Below, piece after piece: positions 1-8,848 of a stretch of 64,000 nucleotides of DNA. The stretch is from assembly GCA_019359445.1 (NCBI GenBank), contig JAHHHJ010000010.1, positions 124,001 to 188,000 of the forward strand, read 5' to 3'. The position numbers and the translations under genes are program-made. The first letter of the stretch is position 1. Each line of letters opens with the position of its first letter. The notes under the pieces were generated by a model. It was not told the origin of the DNA. It made no database searches and worked only from the letters and a program-made list of their open reading frames with translations. This stretch comes from Kastovskya adunca ATA6-11-RM4 (GTDB lineage Bacteria > Cyanobacteriota > Cyanobacteriia > Cyanobacteriales > Coleofasciculaceae).

Positions 1-231
1 TCCCATTCTTGCCCGTTGATCAGGGGATTTGTTGGCAATCGATTCCCCAGCAAAAGCGATCGCCCCTGTGCGGGCTTTAAGTAGCCCCATAATAGCTTTG
101 AGGAGTGTTGTTTTGCCGACACCGTTGCGCCCGATGAGGCACACCATTTGTCCTGCGGGTACGTTTAGATCGACATTGCGGAGAATATGACTTTCGCCGT
201 AGTAAACATTTAAATCAGAAATTTGCAGCAT
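1..231 (-). CDS. urtE: Urea ABC transporter ATPase UrtE (N-terminal part only)
   Basis: The first 77 codons are visible; the rest lies beyond the left window edge. The ATG at 231 starts MLQISDLNVYYG, and the Walker A loop GRNGVGKTT follows at about residues 38-46. This is the second ATPase of the urea-type branched-chain ABC transporters (LivF/UrtE family), which powers urea uptake at the inner membrane together with UrtD. It is the last gene of the urtABCDE order on this strand. It is separated from urtD by about 390 bases that contain an opposite-strand ORF, so it may need read-through or its own promoter. The identification rests on both sequence and operon position. Confidence 0.93.
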   Translation of the reverse strand, partial: MLQISDLNVYYGESHILRNVDLNVPAGQMVCLIGRNGVGKTTLLKAIMGLLKARTGAIAFAGESIANKSPDQRARMG

Positions 232-355
232 GAGTAAAGATGGGGATAGGGCTAAGTTCAAAAGCGATCGCTCTATCGGTTGGAGCTATTATTTGTACCT
301 CAGTTGAATGTTTTTACAGACTTGCCAAGAGCCAAACTAAGGGAGTACTTTTCTT

Positions 356-592
356 GTGGGTGAGAACAATCGATTTCCGTTAACGCTCATAGAGAGTTTG
401 AGTCTTTTATTTCTGCTGCTGTCTCCAGGACTGGTAGTAATCTATTCTCTAGTTATCAGTTTTCCAACACTTTGGCTGTGGAACTGGTTAATGCCAGATA
501 TTTTTGGGTTGCCGCAGATTTCCTGGCTTCAGGCGCTGGGTCTATGTCTTTTAGCAAAATTGCTATTTCCTCTTCCTCCCAGTCCTCAGTAG
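356..592 (+). CDS. Small two-helix membrane protein, opposite strand within the urt cluster
   Basis: The 78-residue protein starts at GTG 356, with a good ribosome binding site (AAGGGAG) about 10 bases upstream. It has two hydrophobic stretches, about residues 14-40 and 54-72. Between them is a tryptophan-rich segment (LWLWNWLMPDIFGL) followed by ISWLQALGL, which resembles a short family of unknown function that I recall from several bacterial phyla. Nothing identifies its biochemical role. It lies head-on between urtD and urtE, both on the minus strand, so it either arrived by insertion or is a conserved local arrangement. The proper RBS and protein-like composition argue that it is real. 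Confidence 0.7.
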   Translation: MGENNRFPLTLIESLSLLFLLLSPGLVVIYSLVISFPTLWLWNWLMPDIFGLPQISWLQALGLCLLAKLLFPLPPSPQ

Positions 593-618
593 CCGTCTCT
601 AGAACGCTGTTTTCATCT

Positions 619-1377
619 CTAAGGAAGTGAAGTTTCTAAGGGTTCGCCGAGGTAAACTTCAATCACGCGCGGATCGTTTTGGACTTCTTCGATAGTGCCT
701 TCACACAGCACAGAACCTTCGTGCAATACAGTTACTTTCCGGGCAATCTGGCGCACGAACTCCATATCGTGTTCGATGACTAAGATCGAGTGACTTTCTG
801 CCAGCGCGAGGAGGAGATTGCCGACATTTTCCGTTTCTTCATCTGTCAACCCCGCCACAGGTTCATCGATGAGTAACAAGTCTGGCGACTGGGCGACTAA
901 CATGCCAATTTCTAAACGTTGCTTTTCGCCGTGAGAAAGTAAAGCCGCCGGAAAATCAGCCTTCACCTCTAAGCCAACAGTTTCTAGCAATCCTACAACC
1001 CGGCGGCGATCGCTAGATGATGGACGCTCAAACAACGTAGCAAAGACATTTTTATGGCGGGTGCAGGCTAAATCTAGATTTTCCCGCACCGTCAGATTCA
1101 AATACACTCGCGGCGTCTGGAACTTGCGCCCAATTCCCAAACGAGAAATTTCGTCTTCCGGTAAGCGTCGGAGATTGCGCCCCTTAAACAACACCCGCCC
1201 CTGAGTCGGCTGCACCTTCCCAGTAATCGCATCCAGAAACGTCGTTTTCCCCGCCCCATTCGGCCCAATCACCACCCGCAACTCCCCAACATCCATACTG
1301 AAGTTCAGGTCATTGAGCGCCTTAAACCCATCAAAACTAACCGTTACATGCTCTGTTTCTAAAATTTTCCCCTTCAA
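619..1377 (-). CDS. urtD: Urea ABC transporter ATPase UrtD
   Basis: This 252-residue ABC ATPase belongs to the LivG/UrtD branch. Walker A is GPNGAGKTT (38-46), the Q-loop is near residue 87 (RKFQTPRVY), the signature is LSHGEKQ (147-153) and Walker B is LLLIDEP (167-173). The LSHGEKQ signature in place of LSGGQ is typical of UrtD. It couples ATP hydrolysis to urea import through UrtB/UrtC and pairs with UrtE. It lies 60 bases after urtC on the same strand, within the urtABCDE order. Length is normal for the family. Confidence 0.95.
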   Translation of the reverse strand: MKGKILETEHVTVSFDGFKALNDLNFSMDVGELRVVIGPNGAGKTTFLDAITGKVQPTQGRVLFKGRNLRRLPEDEISRLGIGRKFQTPRVYLNLTVRENLDLACTRHKNVFATLFERPSSSDRRRVVGLLETVGLEVKADFPAALLSHGEKQRLEIGMLVAQSPDLLLIDEPVAGLTDEETENVGNLLLALAESHSILVIEHDMEFVRQIARKVTVLHEGSVLCEGTIEEVQNDPRVIEVYLGEPLETSLP

Positions 1378-1437
1378 ATCCCCCGCCCTCTCTTCTCTGT
1401 TCTCAGTGTCCTCTGCGTGCGTGTAGTTCGTTAACTT

Positions 1438-2595
1438 CTAACGCTCCAACTCCTCACGTTCCCGCTGCACCTCCGGGTCTTCCTCCAAACTGGGGTAAGT
1501 AATAACCTGCCTGCGACCTGCAAAAAGCGATCGCCCCCATTCCATCCCCTGAGATCGGCACCAGCCAACTATTCCATCCGGTAGCACCGTCACCACAATT
1601 AAAAACAGCGCCCCCTGGAAAAACAGCCAACTTTCCGCATAATCCTCACTCAAACGAGTTCTGGCAAAATTTACCACCAGCGCCCCTAAAATCGCTCCGA
1701 CAAGCGTGCCACGACCGCCCACAGCTACCCAAATCACCATCTCAATCGAAAAAGCAATATCCATCGCTTTGGGGGAAATGATGCCCGTTTGCAGCGTAAA
1801 CATTGCTCCGGCAATCCCAGCTAATGCCGCCGAAATCGCAAACACCAAAACCTTAAATCCGGTGGGATTGTAGCCTGTAAAACGCACCCGGCTTTCGTCA
1901 TCGCGAATCGCCACCAGCAACCGCCCAAAGCGCCCTCTGGTCAGCCAACGAGACAATGCATAAGCAGCGATTAAAAGCAATACCGTTACGGTGTAAAAAA
2001 TAAACTGGCTTTGCGAGGCATTCACATCTGCCCCTAATAAGGTTTTGTAGTTAGTTAACCCGTTAGTGCCGTTGAAGAGTTTTTGCTGACCGTTGAAGAA
2101 GTTGAAAAAAACAATGACGGCAGCTTGAGTGAGGATGGAAAAGTAAACGCCTTTGATGCGGTTGCGGAAGACCAGATAGCCTAGCACTCCCCCCAATAAG
2201 GCAGGAATAAAGATAACGGCAACAGCAGCAAAGCCGAAGGAATCAAACGGCTTCCAAAACCAGGGCAGTTCCGTCACCCCGTAAAGACCCATAAATTCTG
2301 GTAAGCTACCTGCTTCCAAAGGCGACAGTTGCAGGTGCATGGCGAGGGCGTACCCACCCAAGGCAAAGAAGATGCCATGACCGAGACTGAGTAACCCGGT
2401 GTAGCCCCAGATTAAGTCAATACCCAGTGCCGCGATCGCCAGCGCCAAAAATCGCCCCAACAACGTCAGGCGAAAGCCAGACAAGACGAGGGGCATCACC
2501 ACGATCAGGATCAGCGCGATCGCGATAACTATCCCCACTTCCAGCCCTAAGCGCTGCTTTTCCCTGCCTTTGACTTCTAGTACTGCATCTTTCAT
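1438..2595 (-). CDS. urtC: Urea ABC transporter permease UrtC
   Basis: This is a multi-pass inner-membrane permease of the LivM/UrtC family (about 385 residues), with the conserved segment WGYTGLLSLGHGIFFALGGYA early in the protein. It forms the urea channel with UrtB. I start it at ATG 2595 (MKDAVLEV), which has AAAGG eight bases upstream. The frame is open further upstream to 2688, but that stretch overlaps the end of urtB and reads as basic, low-quality sequence. The charged C-terminus (EEDPEVQREREELER) is cytoplasmic-looking. It sits 28 bases after urtB. Confidence 0.94.
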   Translation of the reverse strand: MKDAVLEVKGREKQRLGLEVGIVIAIALILIVVMPLVLSGFRLTLLGRFLALAIAALGIDLIWGYTGLLSLGHGIFFALGGYALAMHLQLSPLEAGSLPEFMGLYGVTELPWFWKPFDSFGFAAVAVIFIPALLGGVLGYLVFRNRIKGVYFSILTQAAVIVFFNFFNGQQKLFNGTNGLTNYKTLLGADVNASQSQFIFYTVTVLLLIAAYALSRWLTRGRFGRLLVAIRDDESRVRFTGYNPTGFKVLVFAISAALAGIAGAMFTLQTGIISPKAMDIAFSIEMVIWVAVGGRGTLVGAILGALVVNFARTRLSEDYAESWLFFQGALFLIVVTVLPDGIVGWCRSQGMEWGRSLFAGRRQVITYPSLEEDPEVQREREELER

Positions 2596-2623
2596 GCGAT
2601 CGCCTTTGAGCAACGTTTGAATC

Positions 2624-3784
2624 CTACGCATCAATCGTGCGCCCCTTCTGCGGGAAAATGCCTCCCGGTCGTACTTGCAAGAACGCAATGATTAACGCAA
2701 ACACCATCACCTTTGCCATACTCGTTGTTGCAAAAAAGGAGAAAAAAGCGGCTAATGGCTGTACAGAGGCAAACATCAGCGCCAGTATCCCAGAACCGAG
2801 CACATAGTTCACCGTCCCAATGGTTAACGCCGCCACAATCGTGCCTGTTAACTTTCCCACACCGCCGACGACCACCACCATAAAGGCATCAACAATGTAG
2901 TTCTGACCCGTATTTGGGCTAACCGAACCGAGCAAACTAATCGCACACCCTGCCACCCCTGCCAAACCAGAACCCAAGGCAAAGGTCAACGCATCCACCT
3001 TTTGAGTCGGAATGCCTAGGCAAGCACTCATACTGCGGTTTTGCATCACTGCCCGAATCCGCAACCCCCAAGGGGATTTTTGCAGGAACAGGTAAATCCC
3101 AATCACGCAAAGGATAGTCAGCCCAATGATAAATAGCCGCACGTAGGATAGTTGAGAGCCTGCCACAGGTACCCCTCCCCGCAGCCAACCCGGTGCGGTG
3201 ACAGACACGCCCTGAGCGCCAAACCAGAGCTGAGTAATAGTTGGCTTGTATAGCTCACTCAAAAAAGACCCAGTCGTCAGAGCAATGCCCAGAGATAGGG
3301 GCAAAATAATCGCGATCGCCCAACCGCGAATCCGGGCAAAATCGGCGCGGCGAGACAAAATCTTCAGCGCCCCAAAAAACAGCAGGCAAAAAACAGCAAT
3401 GTTAATCACCATCACCCAGTTCACGCTGCGAATAAACTGCTGCAAAATTAGGCTCACGCCCCACGTTGCCAACAGAGTTTCTAAAGGGCGTCCGTATAAA
3501 AAGCGAATTACTCCCCTTTCCAAAATCAACCCCACCAATGCCGCCACCAGAAACGCGATCGGCAAGGCAAAAATAATATAAACCTCAAACCACGGTTCAC
3601 CCAGCAGCCGAAAGCCATTTTGCACCACGAAGGTGGTATAAGCGCCGAGCATCATCAACTCGCCATGGGCTAGGTTAATCACACCCATTAACCCAAAAAC
3701 AATCGCTAGACCCAGCGCCGCGATTAATAAAACCGTACCAATGCTAATACCGCCCAAAAGAGCGTCCAGTAATCCCGCTAACAA
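2624..3784 (-). CDS. urtB: Urea ABC transporter permease UrtB
   Basis: This is a LivH/UrtB-type permease with about eight to ten membrane helices. The conserved block LAIVFGLMGVINLAHGELMMLGAY lies near the N-terminus. It partners UrtC in the urea translocation pore. I place the start at TTG 3784 because AGGAG lies 7 bases upstream and the product then begins LLAGLLDALLGGISIG, matching the usual UrtB N-terminus. The upstream ATG (3838) would add 18 residues and lies inside an intercistronic hairpin without a Shine-Dalgarno sequence. The gene follows urtA after a stem-loop, a spacing that suits lower expression than the binding protein. Confidence 0.94.
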   Translation of the reverse strand: MLAGLLDALLGGISIGTVLLIAALGLAIVFGLMGVINLAHGELMMLGAYTTFVVQNGFRLLGEPWFEVYIIFALPIAFLVAALVGLILERGVIRFLYGRPLETLLATWGVSLILQQFIRSVNWVMVINIAVFCLLFFGALKILSRRADFARIRGWAIAIILPLSLGIALTTGSFLSELYKPTITQLWFGAQGVSVTAPGWLRGGVPVAGSQLSYVRLFIIGLTILCVIGIYLFLQKSPWGLRIRAVMQNRSMSACLGIPTQKVDALTFALGSGLAGVAGCAISLLGSVSPNTGQNYIVDAFMVVVVGGVGKLTGTIVAALTIGTVNYVLGSGILALMFASVQPLAAFFSFFATTSMAKVMVFALIIAFLQVRPGGIFPQKGRTIDA

Positions 3785-3815
3785 AATTTTTCTCCTATAA
3801 GCAGGGAAAAGTTTT

Positions 3816-3850
3816 GAGTTGTGAATTGGGGAACTCAAACTTCACAACTC
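3816..3850 (-). terminator. Intercistronic stem-loop between urtA and urtB
   Basis: A perfect 10-base stem (GAGTTGTGAA paired with TTCACAACTC) flanks a 15-base loop, just after the urtA stop codon and before the urtB ribosome binding site. There is no T-run, so it is not a classical terminator. In ABC operons such hairpins often protect the binding-protein mRNA from 3' decay or partly attenuate the downstream permease genes. The structure is seen in the sequence; the function is inferred. Confidence 0.6.
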
Positions 3851-3862
3851 TTACCCTGATTC

Positions 3863-5176
3863 CTAAGCCTTCGTCTTGTATCTGCCACCCTTTGTAGGGT
3901 CAGACCAGTCGCAGGCATATCCCTTAGTCTCAGCAACGAACTGATTCCAGGGCACGGGTTCTACTGCTTTATCCGTAGAGTAGACAATCTCAAATAAGCC
4001 GTCGTCCCGAACTTCACCAATCCGCACGACTTTTGCTAAGTGGTGATTATTATCCAGCGTTACGGTTCCCTCTGGGGCTTCAAAGGTTTGACCCATAGCT
4101 GCCTTGCGTACGGCTTCAATATCCGTCGTTCCCGCTTTTTCTACTGCCTGCTTCCACAGATAAACGGCAATGTAGGCGGCTTCCATGGGGTCGTTTGTCA
4201 CCCGGTCTTCGCCGTACTCTTTTTGAAACGCCTCAACAAACTTTTTGTTTTCCGGCGTATCTACCGTCATGAAGTAGTTCCAAGCCGCGTAGTGACCTTT
4301 GAGATATTCTGGCCCAATTGCCCGCACTTCTTCCTCGGCAATGCTCACTGACATCACAGGGTACTTATCTGGCCCTAAACCTGCCCCTTGCAACTGCTTG
4401 AAGAAGGCAACATTGCTATCACCGTTGAGGGTGTTGTAAATGACGCCGCCATTGGGGAGGGCAGCGCGAATTTTAGTGATAATTGGCGTTACTTCCGTGC
4501 TACCCAGGGGTAAGTAGTCTTCGCCAACAGTTTTGCCGCCTTTTGCTTCTAATTGCGCTTTGATAATTGTATTAGCCGTACGGGGGAAAACGTAGTCAGA
4601 GCCAACTAAGAAAAATTCTTTACCTTTGTTTTCTAACAACCAATCCACTGACGGTTCGATTTGCTGGTTTGGGGCAGCCCCGGTGTAAAAGATGTTCTGA
4701 GAGCATTCTTGCCCTTCGTACTGCACGGGATACCAAAGCATGTGTTTGTTTTCTTCAAACACAGGTAGCATCGCCTTGCGGCTAGCAGAAGTCCAGCCGC
4801 CAAAGATCACTGGAACTTGGTCTTGATCGATCAGTTTTCTGGCTTTTTCTGCAAAGGTCGGCCAGTCTGAGGCACCATCTTCAACAATTGCTTCAACTTG
4901 CTTGCCTAAGACGCCGCCGGATTCGTTAATTTCTTTAATTGCTAGCTTTTCAGCATCGACGACGCTCTTTTCACTAATTGCCATCGTGCCGCTGAGGGAG
5001 TGGAGAATCCCTACTTTTACGGTGTCTCCACTGCCACCTGCTGAAGCAGTAGGAGCAGTTGAATCTACTGATGTTGTGGTTTGCTCGTTGCTAGTACAAG
5101 CTTTTAACAACAGGCTTGTTCCCAATGCTGCGGAGCCGTAGAGTAGAAACTTTCGTCGCCCTAGTCGCCTTGCCAT
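3863..5176 (-). CDS. urtA: Urea ABC transporter substrate-binding lipoprotein UrtA
   Basis: This is the periplasmic urea receptor of the Urt system (about 437 residues, type I periplasmic-binding fold, AmiC/LivJ-like). The start is ATG 5176, with AGAGGA just upstream; the open frame to TTG 5197 adds only seven residues. The N-terminus has a twin-arginine-like RRKFLL (7-12), a hydrophobic stretch and a lipobox ending at Cys27 (LLKAC), so export by Tat or Sec with lipid anchoring is likely. A Ser/Thr-rich linker follows. It is the first gene of the urt operon and is preceded by an NtcA-type promoter. The C-terminus ([25 protein letters not shown]) is typical of UrtA. Confidence 0.96.
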   Translation of the reverse strand: MARRLGRRKFLLYGSAALGTSLLLKACTSNEQTTTSVDSTAPTASAGGSGDTVKVGILHSLSGTMAISEKSVVDAEKLAIKEINESGGVLGKQVEAIVEDGASDWPTFAEKARKLIDQDQVPVIFGGWTSASRKAMLPVFEENKHMLWYPVQYEGQECSQNIFYTGAAPNQQIEPSVDWLLENKGKEFFLVGSDYVFPRTANTIIKAQLEAKGGKTVGEDYLPLGSTEVTPIITKIRAALPNGGVIYNTLNGDSNVAFFKQLQGAGLGPDKYPVMSVSIAEEEVRAIGPEYLKGHYAAWNYFMTVDTPENKKFVEAFQKEYGEDRVTNDPMEAAYIAVYLWKQAVEKAGTTDIEAVRKAAMGQTFEAPEGTVTLDNNHHLAKVVRIGEVRDDGLFEIVYSTDKAVEPVPWNQFVAETKGYACDWSDPTKGGRYKTKA

Positions 5177-5238
5177 GCTTTCCTCTCGCCGTTTCAAAAA
5201 TCAGACTCCTGGGATAGAGACAAACCCAGTAAGCTGTG

Positions 5239-5280
5239 ATGTTAGAGCGAGTATCGACCGCAAATTGTATCAAGGCATAC
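5239..5280 (-). promoter_or_regulatory. Class II NtcA-activated promoter of the urt operon
   Basis: Read on the minus strand, a perfect NtcA box GTA-N8-TAC occupies 5280-5267 and extends as a palindrome (TTGTAT...ATACAA). Exactly 22 bases downstream is TAACAT (5244-5239), matching the TAN3T -10 element. There is no -35 box, as expected when NtcA replaces it at about -41.5. Transcription would start near 5232, leaving a leader of about 55 bases before the urtA ATG. NtcA is the cyanobacterial CRP-family nitrogen regulator, and urt operons are known targets. Binding at this site is inferred. Confidence 0.88.
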
Positions 5281-5394
5281 AATTCCTTGCTGGGTGGCGT
5301 CATGGCTGACTTATGCCAATTGTGAAAGTTTCCCTGTTTTGAGGTTTAGAACATCTTTAGTATAAAAACTCCGTCCCCACAGAGCCTTATAGTT

Positions 5395-5991
5395 TCAGCC
5401 CATGTGAAGTTTAATAAAGTCAACAACGGTTAACAGCCCTTGCTGAGTTTTTAAATTTGTAAAGACAAAGGGTTTATGCCCACGCATTTTTTGGGTGTCG
5501 CGTTCCATTACTCCTAAGTCAGCACCGACTTGCGGCGCTAGGTCAATTTTGTTGATCACAAGTAAATCAGACTTAGTGATTCCGGGCCCGCCTTTGCGGG
5601 GAATTTTATCGCCAGCGGCAACATCAATGACGTAAAGGGTGAGATCGACGAGTTCTGGGCTAAAGGTGGCGGCGAGGTTGTCGCCGCCGCTTTCGAGAAA
5701 AACTAAGTCTAAATCGGTAAATTTCTGTTCTAGCTGTTCGATGGCGGCTAGGTTCATTGAGGCATCTTCGCGAATGGCGGTATGGGGGCAACCTCCGGTT
5801 TCGACACCAAGAATGCGATCGCCATCTAATGCCTGAGAGCGTACCAAAAACTGTGCGTCTTCTTGGGTATAAATATCATTCGTTACCACCGCAATCTGAT
5901 GTTGCGATCGCAATGCCTTACACAAGGCATCTAATAAAGCTGTTTTCCCTGATCCCACTGGGCCTGCAATCCCAACCCGAAATGCACTCAT
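5395..5991 (-). CDS. ureG: Urease accessory GTPase UreG
   Basis: This 198-residue SIMIBI-class GTPase delivers nickel to apo-urease in a complex with UreF and UreD/H. The P-loop is GPVGSGKT (10-17). The metal-binding Cys-Pro-His motif appears in [15 protein letters not shown], and the G4 motif is NKIDLAP. Length and motif order match bacterial UreG. It follows ureF by about 30 bases, and its stop is about 115 bases upstream of the NtcA box of urtA on the same strand. Accessory genes and transporter are therefore adjacent but have separate promoters, at least in part. Confidence 0.97.
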   Translation of the reverse strand: MSAFRVGIAGPVGSGKTALLDALCKALRSQHQIAVVTNDIYTQEDAQFLVRSQALDGDRILGVETGGCPHTAIREDASMNLAAIEQLEQKFTDLDLVFLESGGDNLAATFSPELVDLTLYVIDVAAGDKIPRKGGPGITKSDLLVINKIDLAPQVGADLGVMERDTQKMRGHKPFVFTNLKTQQGLLTVVDFIKLHMG

Positions 5992-6021
5992 AAATTAACC
6001 ATCATCCCTCAAGCAAGCAGT

Positions 6022-6720
6022 CTAACTCCGAAATAAGCGGGTGTACTGGGTTTCGTGTGCCATGCTAGCGATCGCTAATCCCCAGCCACAGCTACCAAGA
6101 ACCTCATCGTCTAGCAATAAGACCTCTTCAGCAGCCTGGCTAAGGTCAGCATAGAGATTCAGGAGTAACTTCTGACCTGCGGTTTGACCGAGGGGTATAA
6201 GTTTAACTCCCGCACTAACTAAATTAGATGTCCAGCTATGGAGATAACCCAGTACCGCTGTATGGAGGTCAATCTGCCAGTGGGCAGCAGCAATGCCAAA
6301 GGCGATCGCATAATTACAAGGAGAACCCACTGCCGTCGCTATCGGTTGCAGAGAAGGCTGTAAATCGATTAGTAATCGCATCAACGAGCGACCCATCTGC
6401 CAGCTTTGCGATCGCAATTCTGCCGTTTCTCTAGCTGCCGAAGCCCAGTCATTCCAGTATCCCAACCCTGCCAAATCTTCACAGGCTAAACTGCGATAGC
6501 TACGCACCATCACCGCTGCTTCTAGGCGAACTGCTCCAACGCGCAGTTCTCGTTCTAGCCAATGCCGGAGCGTCTTTTCTCCCTCGACTACCCCCCTCTC
6601 CACCAGCATCTCCAGCCCCTCAGAATAGCTGTAAGCCCCTACAGGTAACGCCGGACTCGCAAGCTGTAAAAGATGTAACAGCGGGCGGTCAGTATTAAGT
6701 CCTGAGGGGGGATGAGTCAT
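6022..6720 (-). CDS. ureF: Urease accessory protein UreF
   Basis: This is a 232-residue all-helical protein of the UreF family. Conserved features are [21 protein letters not shown] near the N-terminus, and [23 protein letters not shown] in the C-terminal half, the dimer surface that contacts UreG. UreF gates nickel transfer during urease maturation. It is cytoplasmic and lies between ureE and ureG. Short ATGAGTC-type heptamer repeats overlap the start codon, so translation might begin a few bases to either side; [11 protein letters not shown] in this frame is the best start. Confidence 0.95.
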   Translation of the reverse strand: MTHPPSGLNTDRPLLHLLQLASPALPVGAYSYSEGLEMLVERGVVEGEKTLRHWLERELRVGAVRLEAAVMVRSYRSLACEDLAGLGYWNDWASAARETAELRSQSWQMGRSLMRLLIDLQPSLQPIATAVGSPCNYAIAFGIAAAHWQIDLHTAVLGYLHSWTSNLVSAGVKLIPLGQTAGQKLLLNLYADLSQAAEEVLLLDDEVLGSCGWGLAIASMAHETQYTRLFRS

Positions 6721-6768
6721 GAGTCATGAGCCACTAGTTTTTTCGTCCCATCTGTTGCCGAACAAAAC

Positions 6769-7206
6769 CTAATGGCTTTGTTCATAAGCCCCTGCTTCCG
6801 GTTGAAAGGGTAAGACTGCCTCTTGCACCTGTACGCCTAATTGTTCCAGCATTGCCTTGAGAACTGGATCGGGGGATAAGCGAAGATAGCCTGAGGCGAC
6901 TTCCAAGGGGACATGGCGATTCCCTAGATGGTAGGCTGCCCGTAGTAAATGTAAAGGGGAATTTGCTGTGACGACGATTACATGCTCAGGTTTGGCAGTA
7001 ATCTGAACCACCGCATCGCCTGTCTCTGATTGGAGAAAATCGCCATCCCGCAGCACCGTTCCTCTAGGGAGACGCAAAAAAAACACTTGATCACCTGGCA
7101 TCTCGAAACGATGGCGACTGCGAGTTCGTTCTTCTGCTGTAAGAGCAAGGCTAAAACTGACTGGACGCTCAGGAATAGCCTCCAAGCGTTGGGTGAAAGT
7201 CAGCAT
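6769..7206 (-). CDS. ureE: Urease accessory nickel metallochaperone UreE
   Basis: This 145-residue UreE carries nickel to the UreFGD/urease complex. The N-terminal beta domain contains the ELTAEERTRSRHRFE-like stretch, and the C-terminal ferredoxin-like domain has the conserved YHLGNRHVPLEV with the metal-binding histidine. The poly-histidine tail seen in some enterobacterial UreE proteins is missing (the end is EQSH), which is common in cyanobacteria. It is the first of three ure genes on this strand. The structural genes ureABC and ureD are not present in the window. Confidence 0.95.
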   Translation of the reverse strand: MLTFTQRLEAIPERPVSFSLALTAEERTRSRHRFEMPGDQVFFLRLPRGTVLRDGDFLQSETGDAVVQITAKPEHVIVVTANSPLHLLRAAYHLGNRHVPLEVASGYLRLSPDPVLKAMLEQLGVQVQEAVLPFQPEAGAYEQSH

Positions 7207-7229
7207 TACTCTGTAATCTCGTGATGACG

Positions 7230-7709
7230 TTAGCGTTGGAGACGAATCAATTCATTTTGAATTCGTCGCTCTAAAGTGGGGTTAGATTGAATGGTCTGAG
7301 TCATGGCATTAAACCGAGCAATGGTGAAGCCGTTGCTTTCAACAATGCGTTTTGACTGGTTGCAGTAGTTTGTGGCAATTCCCTGAGCGTCTCTAGGAAG
7401 GGCACGCAAACTGTCTTCCTGGCTGCATATAATGTTGGGAACTGGTCTAGAACCTTGAATTTTTTTGATTTCGTTATAGGCAGCTTGGCGGAGCGGCTCC
7501 ATTAACAAAACGGCTCTAGCATAGTTGGTTGCCTCTTCGTTACTAATATCTTGAGCGTAAGCAGAAACCCCAGTCACAAAAGATGCCGAGTCCTTCGATA
7601 TCCCAGGGGTGAGTCCAGAGAGTAGACCCATTGCCGTCAAAGCACCGATAATCAGAGAACGAGAGAAGATTTTATTCAATTGAGGATGAGAACAGTTAAG
7701 AGTCATCAT
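7230..7709 (-). CDS. DUF4168-like exported protein
   Basis: This 159-residue protein has an N-terminal hydrophobic signal segment (about residues 14-45, ending near SAYAQDIS), so it is probably exported to the periplasm. The mature part is helical and ends with FNAMTQTIQSNPTLERRIQNELIRLQR, which resembles the C-terminal signature of DUF4168. It contains two cysteines (IICSQ, NYCNQ) that could form a disulfide. Function is unknown. It lies 23 bases before ureE on the same strand, so it could share a transcript, although nothing in the sequence ties it to urease. Confidence 0.75.
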   Translation of the reverse strand: MMTLNCSHPQLNKIFSRSLIIGALTAMGLLSGLTPGISKDSASFVTGVSAYAQDISNEEATNYARAVLLMEPLRQAAYNEIKKIQGSRPVPNIICSQEDSLRALPRDAQGIATNYCNQSKRIVESNGFTIARFNAMTQTIQSNPTLERRIQNELIRLQR

Positions 7710-7842
7710 GGCGATCGGATACGACCAAAAACGAGAAACAATTGCCCAAATGGGCTTAGTTTGCTCTGAACTATTTTAAGGAGCAGAAGTTCCTCAGCCG
7801 TCAGTATTCATCAGTCACTAGTCATTAGTCAAGAACAATTAT

Positions 7843-8823
7843 TTACTGGCAAATTTGGCACAGTTGTATTACCAAAGATTGCAGAGTGGATAAGGGGTCT
7901 GCGCCTCTCTTGAGAGAGACTTCTAACTCTAGCATGATCGGGAGAGTAGCCATGAGTTGCTGTAATGATAGCGACTGGACTTCACTGCGGAGAAAGTAGA
8001 TTCGTTTGGGGTTACTAACTTCCGCCGCCGTCGCGATCGCTTTTTCATCTCGCTCTCCTGTACTCACCATGAGTTTCACCCAAAGCCAGGTACGAAATTG
8101 CCCAATTAAGGTGGCGACAATCTTTAAAGCTGGTTCGTTTTTATTAATCAAGTCCTGTACTAACTCTAAGGATGCTGCTATTTTGCCTTCCCGAATTGCC
8201 GAGGCTAGCTGCAAGCTATTTTGAGTATTGGTCATGACTAACATCGCAATCTCCTGTTGATCAAGAGGTTTTTGAGACGTCACCGCAAACAGCCGCAATT
8301 TTTCCAGCTCATTAAATAACTGCCGCGTATCGTTACCAACGGCGGCGGCTAAAAACTCACTTCCCCTCGCTGTCAGCCGCACCCCAACCTCTTGAGAGGC
8401 TTGCTGAACGCGCCGTGCAAGTTGGTCGGTCTTCCAGGGAGGAATTAAGGCAAATTCGCGGATATGACCATGTTTTTGCAGCAGTTTAGTAGATTTTAAG
8501 CGTCCATCGGGTCGTCGCGTGGCGGTAAAGAGTAACACCGTGTCATCAGGAATTTCTGGGAAAGTCTGTTCTAGTTGTGCCAACAGATCCTCACTGCACT
8601 GCTGGCAAATGGTTGTATCTACCAGCCACACCAAGCGTCCTCCCATACCGAAGGGAGGTGTCATTGCTTGATTTAGCGCCTGGATTAACGCATCTGGTTG
8701 ATCGGGAAAAATTTTGTCATAGTTAAAGCTAGCCCAGTTGGGGTCAAGGGTTTTATCGATAAGTTCCTTGACAGCTTGCGTGATTACGAAGTGATCTTCT
8801 CCCCAATAGAGGTAAATTGTCAT
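7843..8823 (-). CDS. holA: DNA polymerase III delta subunit (HolA family)
   Basis: This 326-residue protein has the delta-subunit layout: an N-terminal Rossmann-like domain (MTIYLYWGEDHFVITQAVKEL), a middle AAA+-like domain without a P-loop, and a helical C-terminal collar (SLKRGADPLSTLQSLVIQLC). In the clamp loader, delta opens the beta sliding clamp. The segment EFALIPPWKTDQLARRVQQASQEVG is typical of cyanobacterial delta subunits. The gene is divergent from the DUF1868 gene, with only about 25 bases between the starts, so the two promoters must overlap or lie within the coding regions. Confidence 0.9.
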   Translation of the reverse strand: MTIYLYWGEDHFVITQAVKELIDKTLDPNWASFNYDKIFPDQPDALIQALNQAMTPPFGMGGRLVWLVDTTICQQCSEDLLAQLEQTFPEIPDDTVLLFTATRRPDGRLKSTKLLQKHGHIREFALIPPWKTDQLARRVQQASQEVGVRLTARGSEFLAAAVGNDTRQLFNELEKLRLFAVTSQKPLDQQEIAMLVMTNTQNSLQLASAIREGKIAASLELVQDLINKNEPALKIVATLIGQFRTWLWVKLMVSTGERDEKAIATAAEVSNPKRIYFLRSEVQSLSLQQLMATLPIMLELEVSLKRGADPLSTLQSLVIQLCQICQ

Positions 8824-8848
8824 AAGGGATAATGAGGCGATCTAAGAA

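Noticed and set aside
2596-2688. N-terminal extension of urtC
   Set aside because: The extra 31 residues overlap urtB, are unusually basic and have no matching ribosome binding site, whereas ATG 2595 has AAAGG eight bases upstream.
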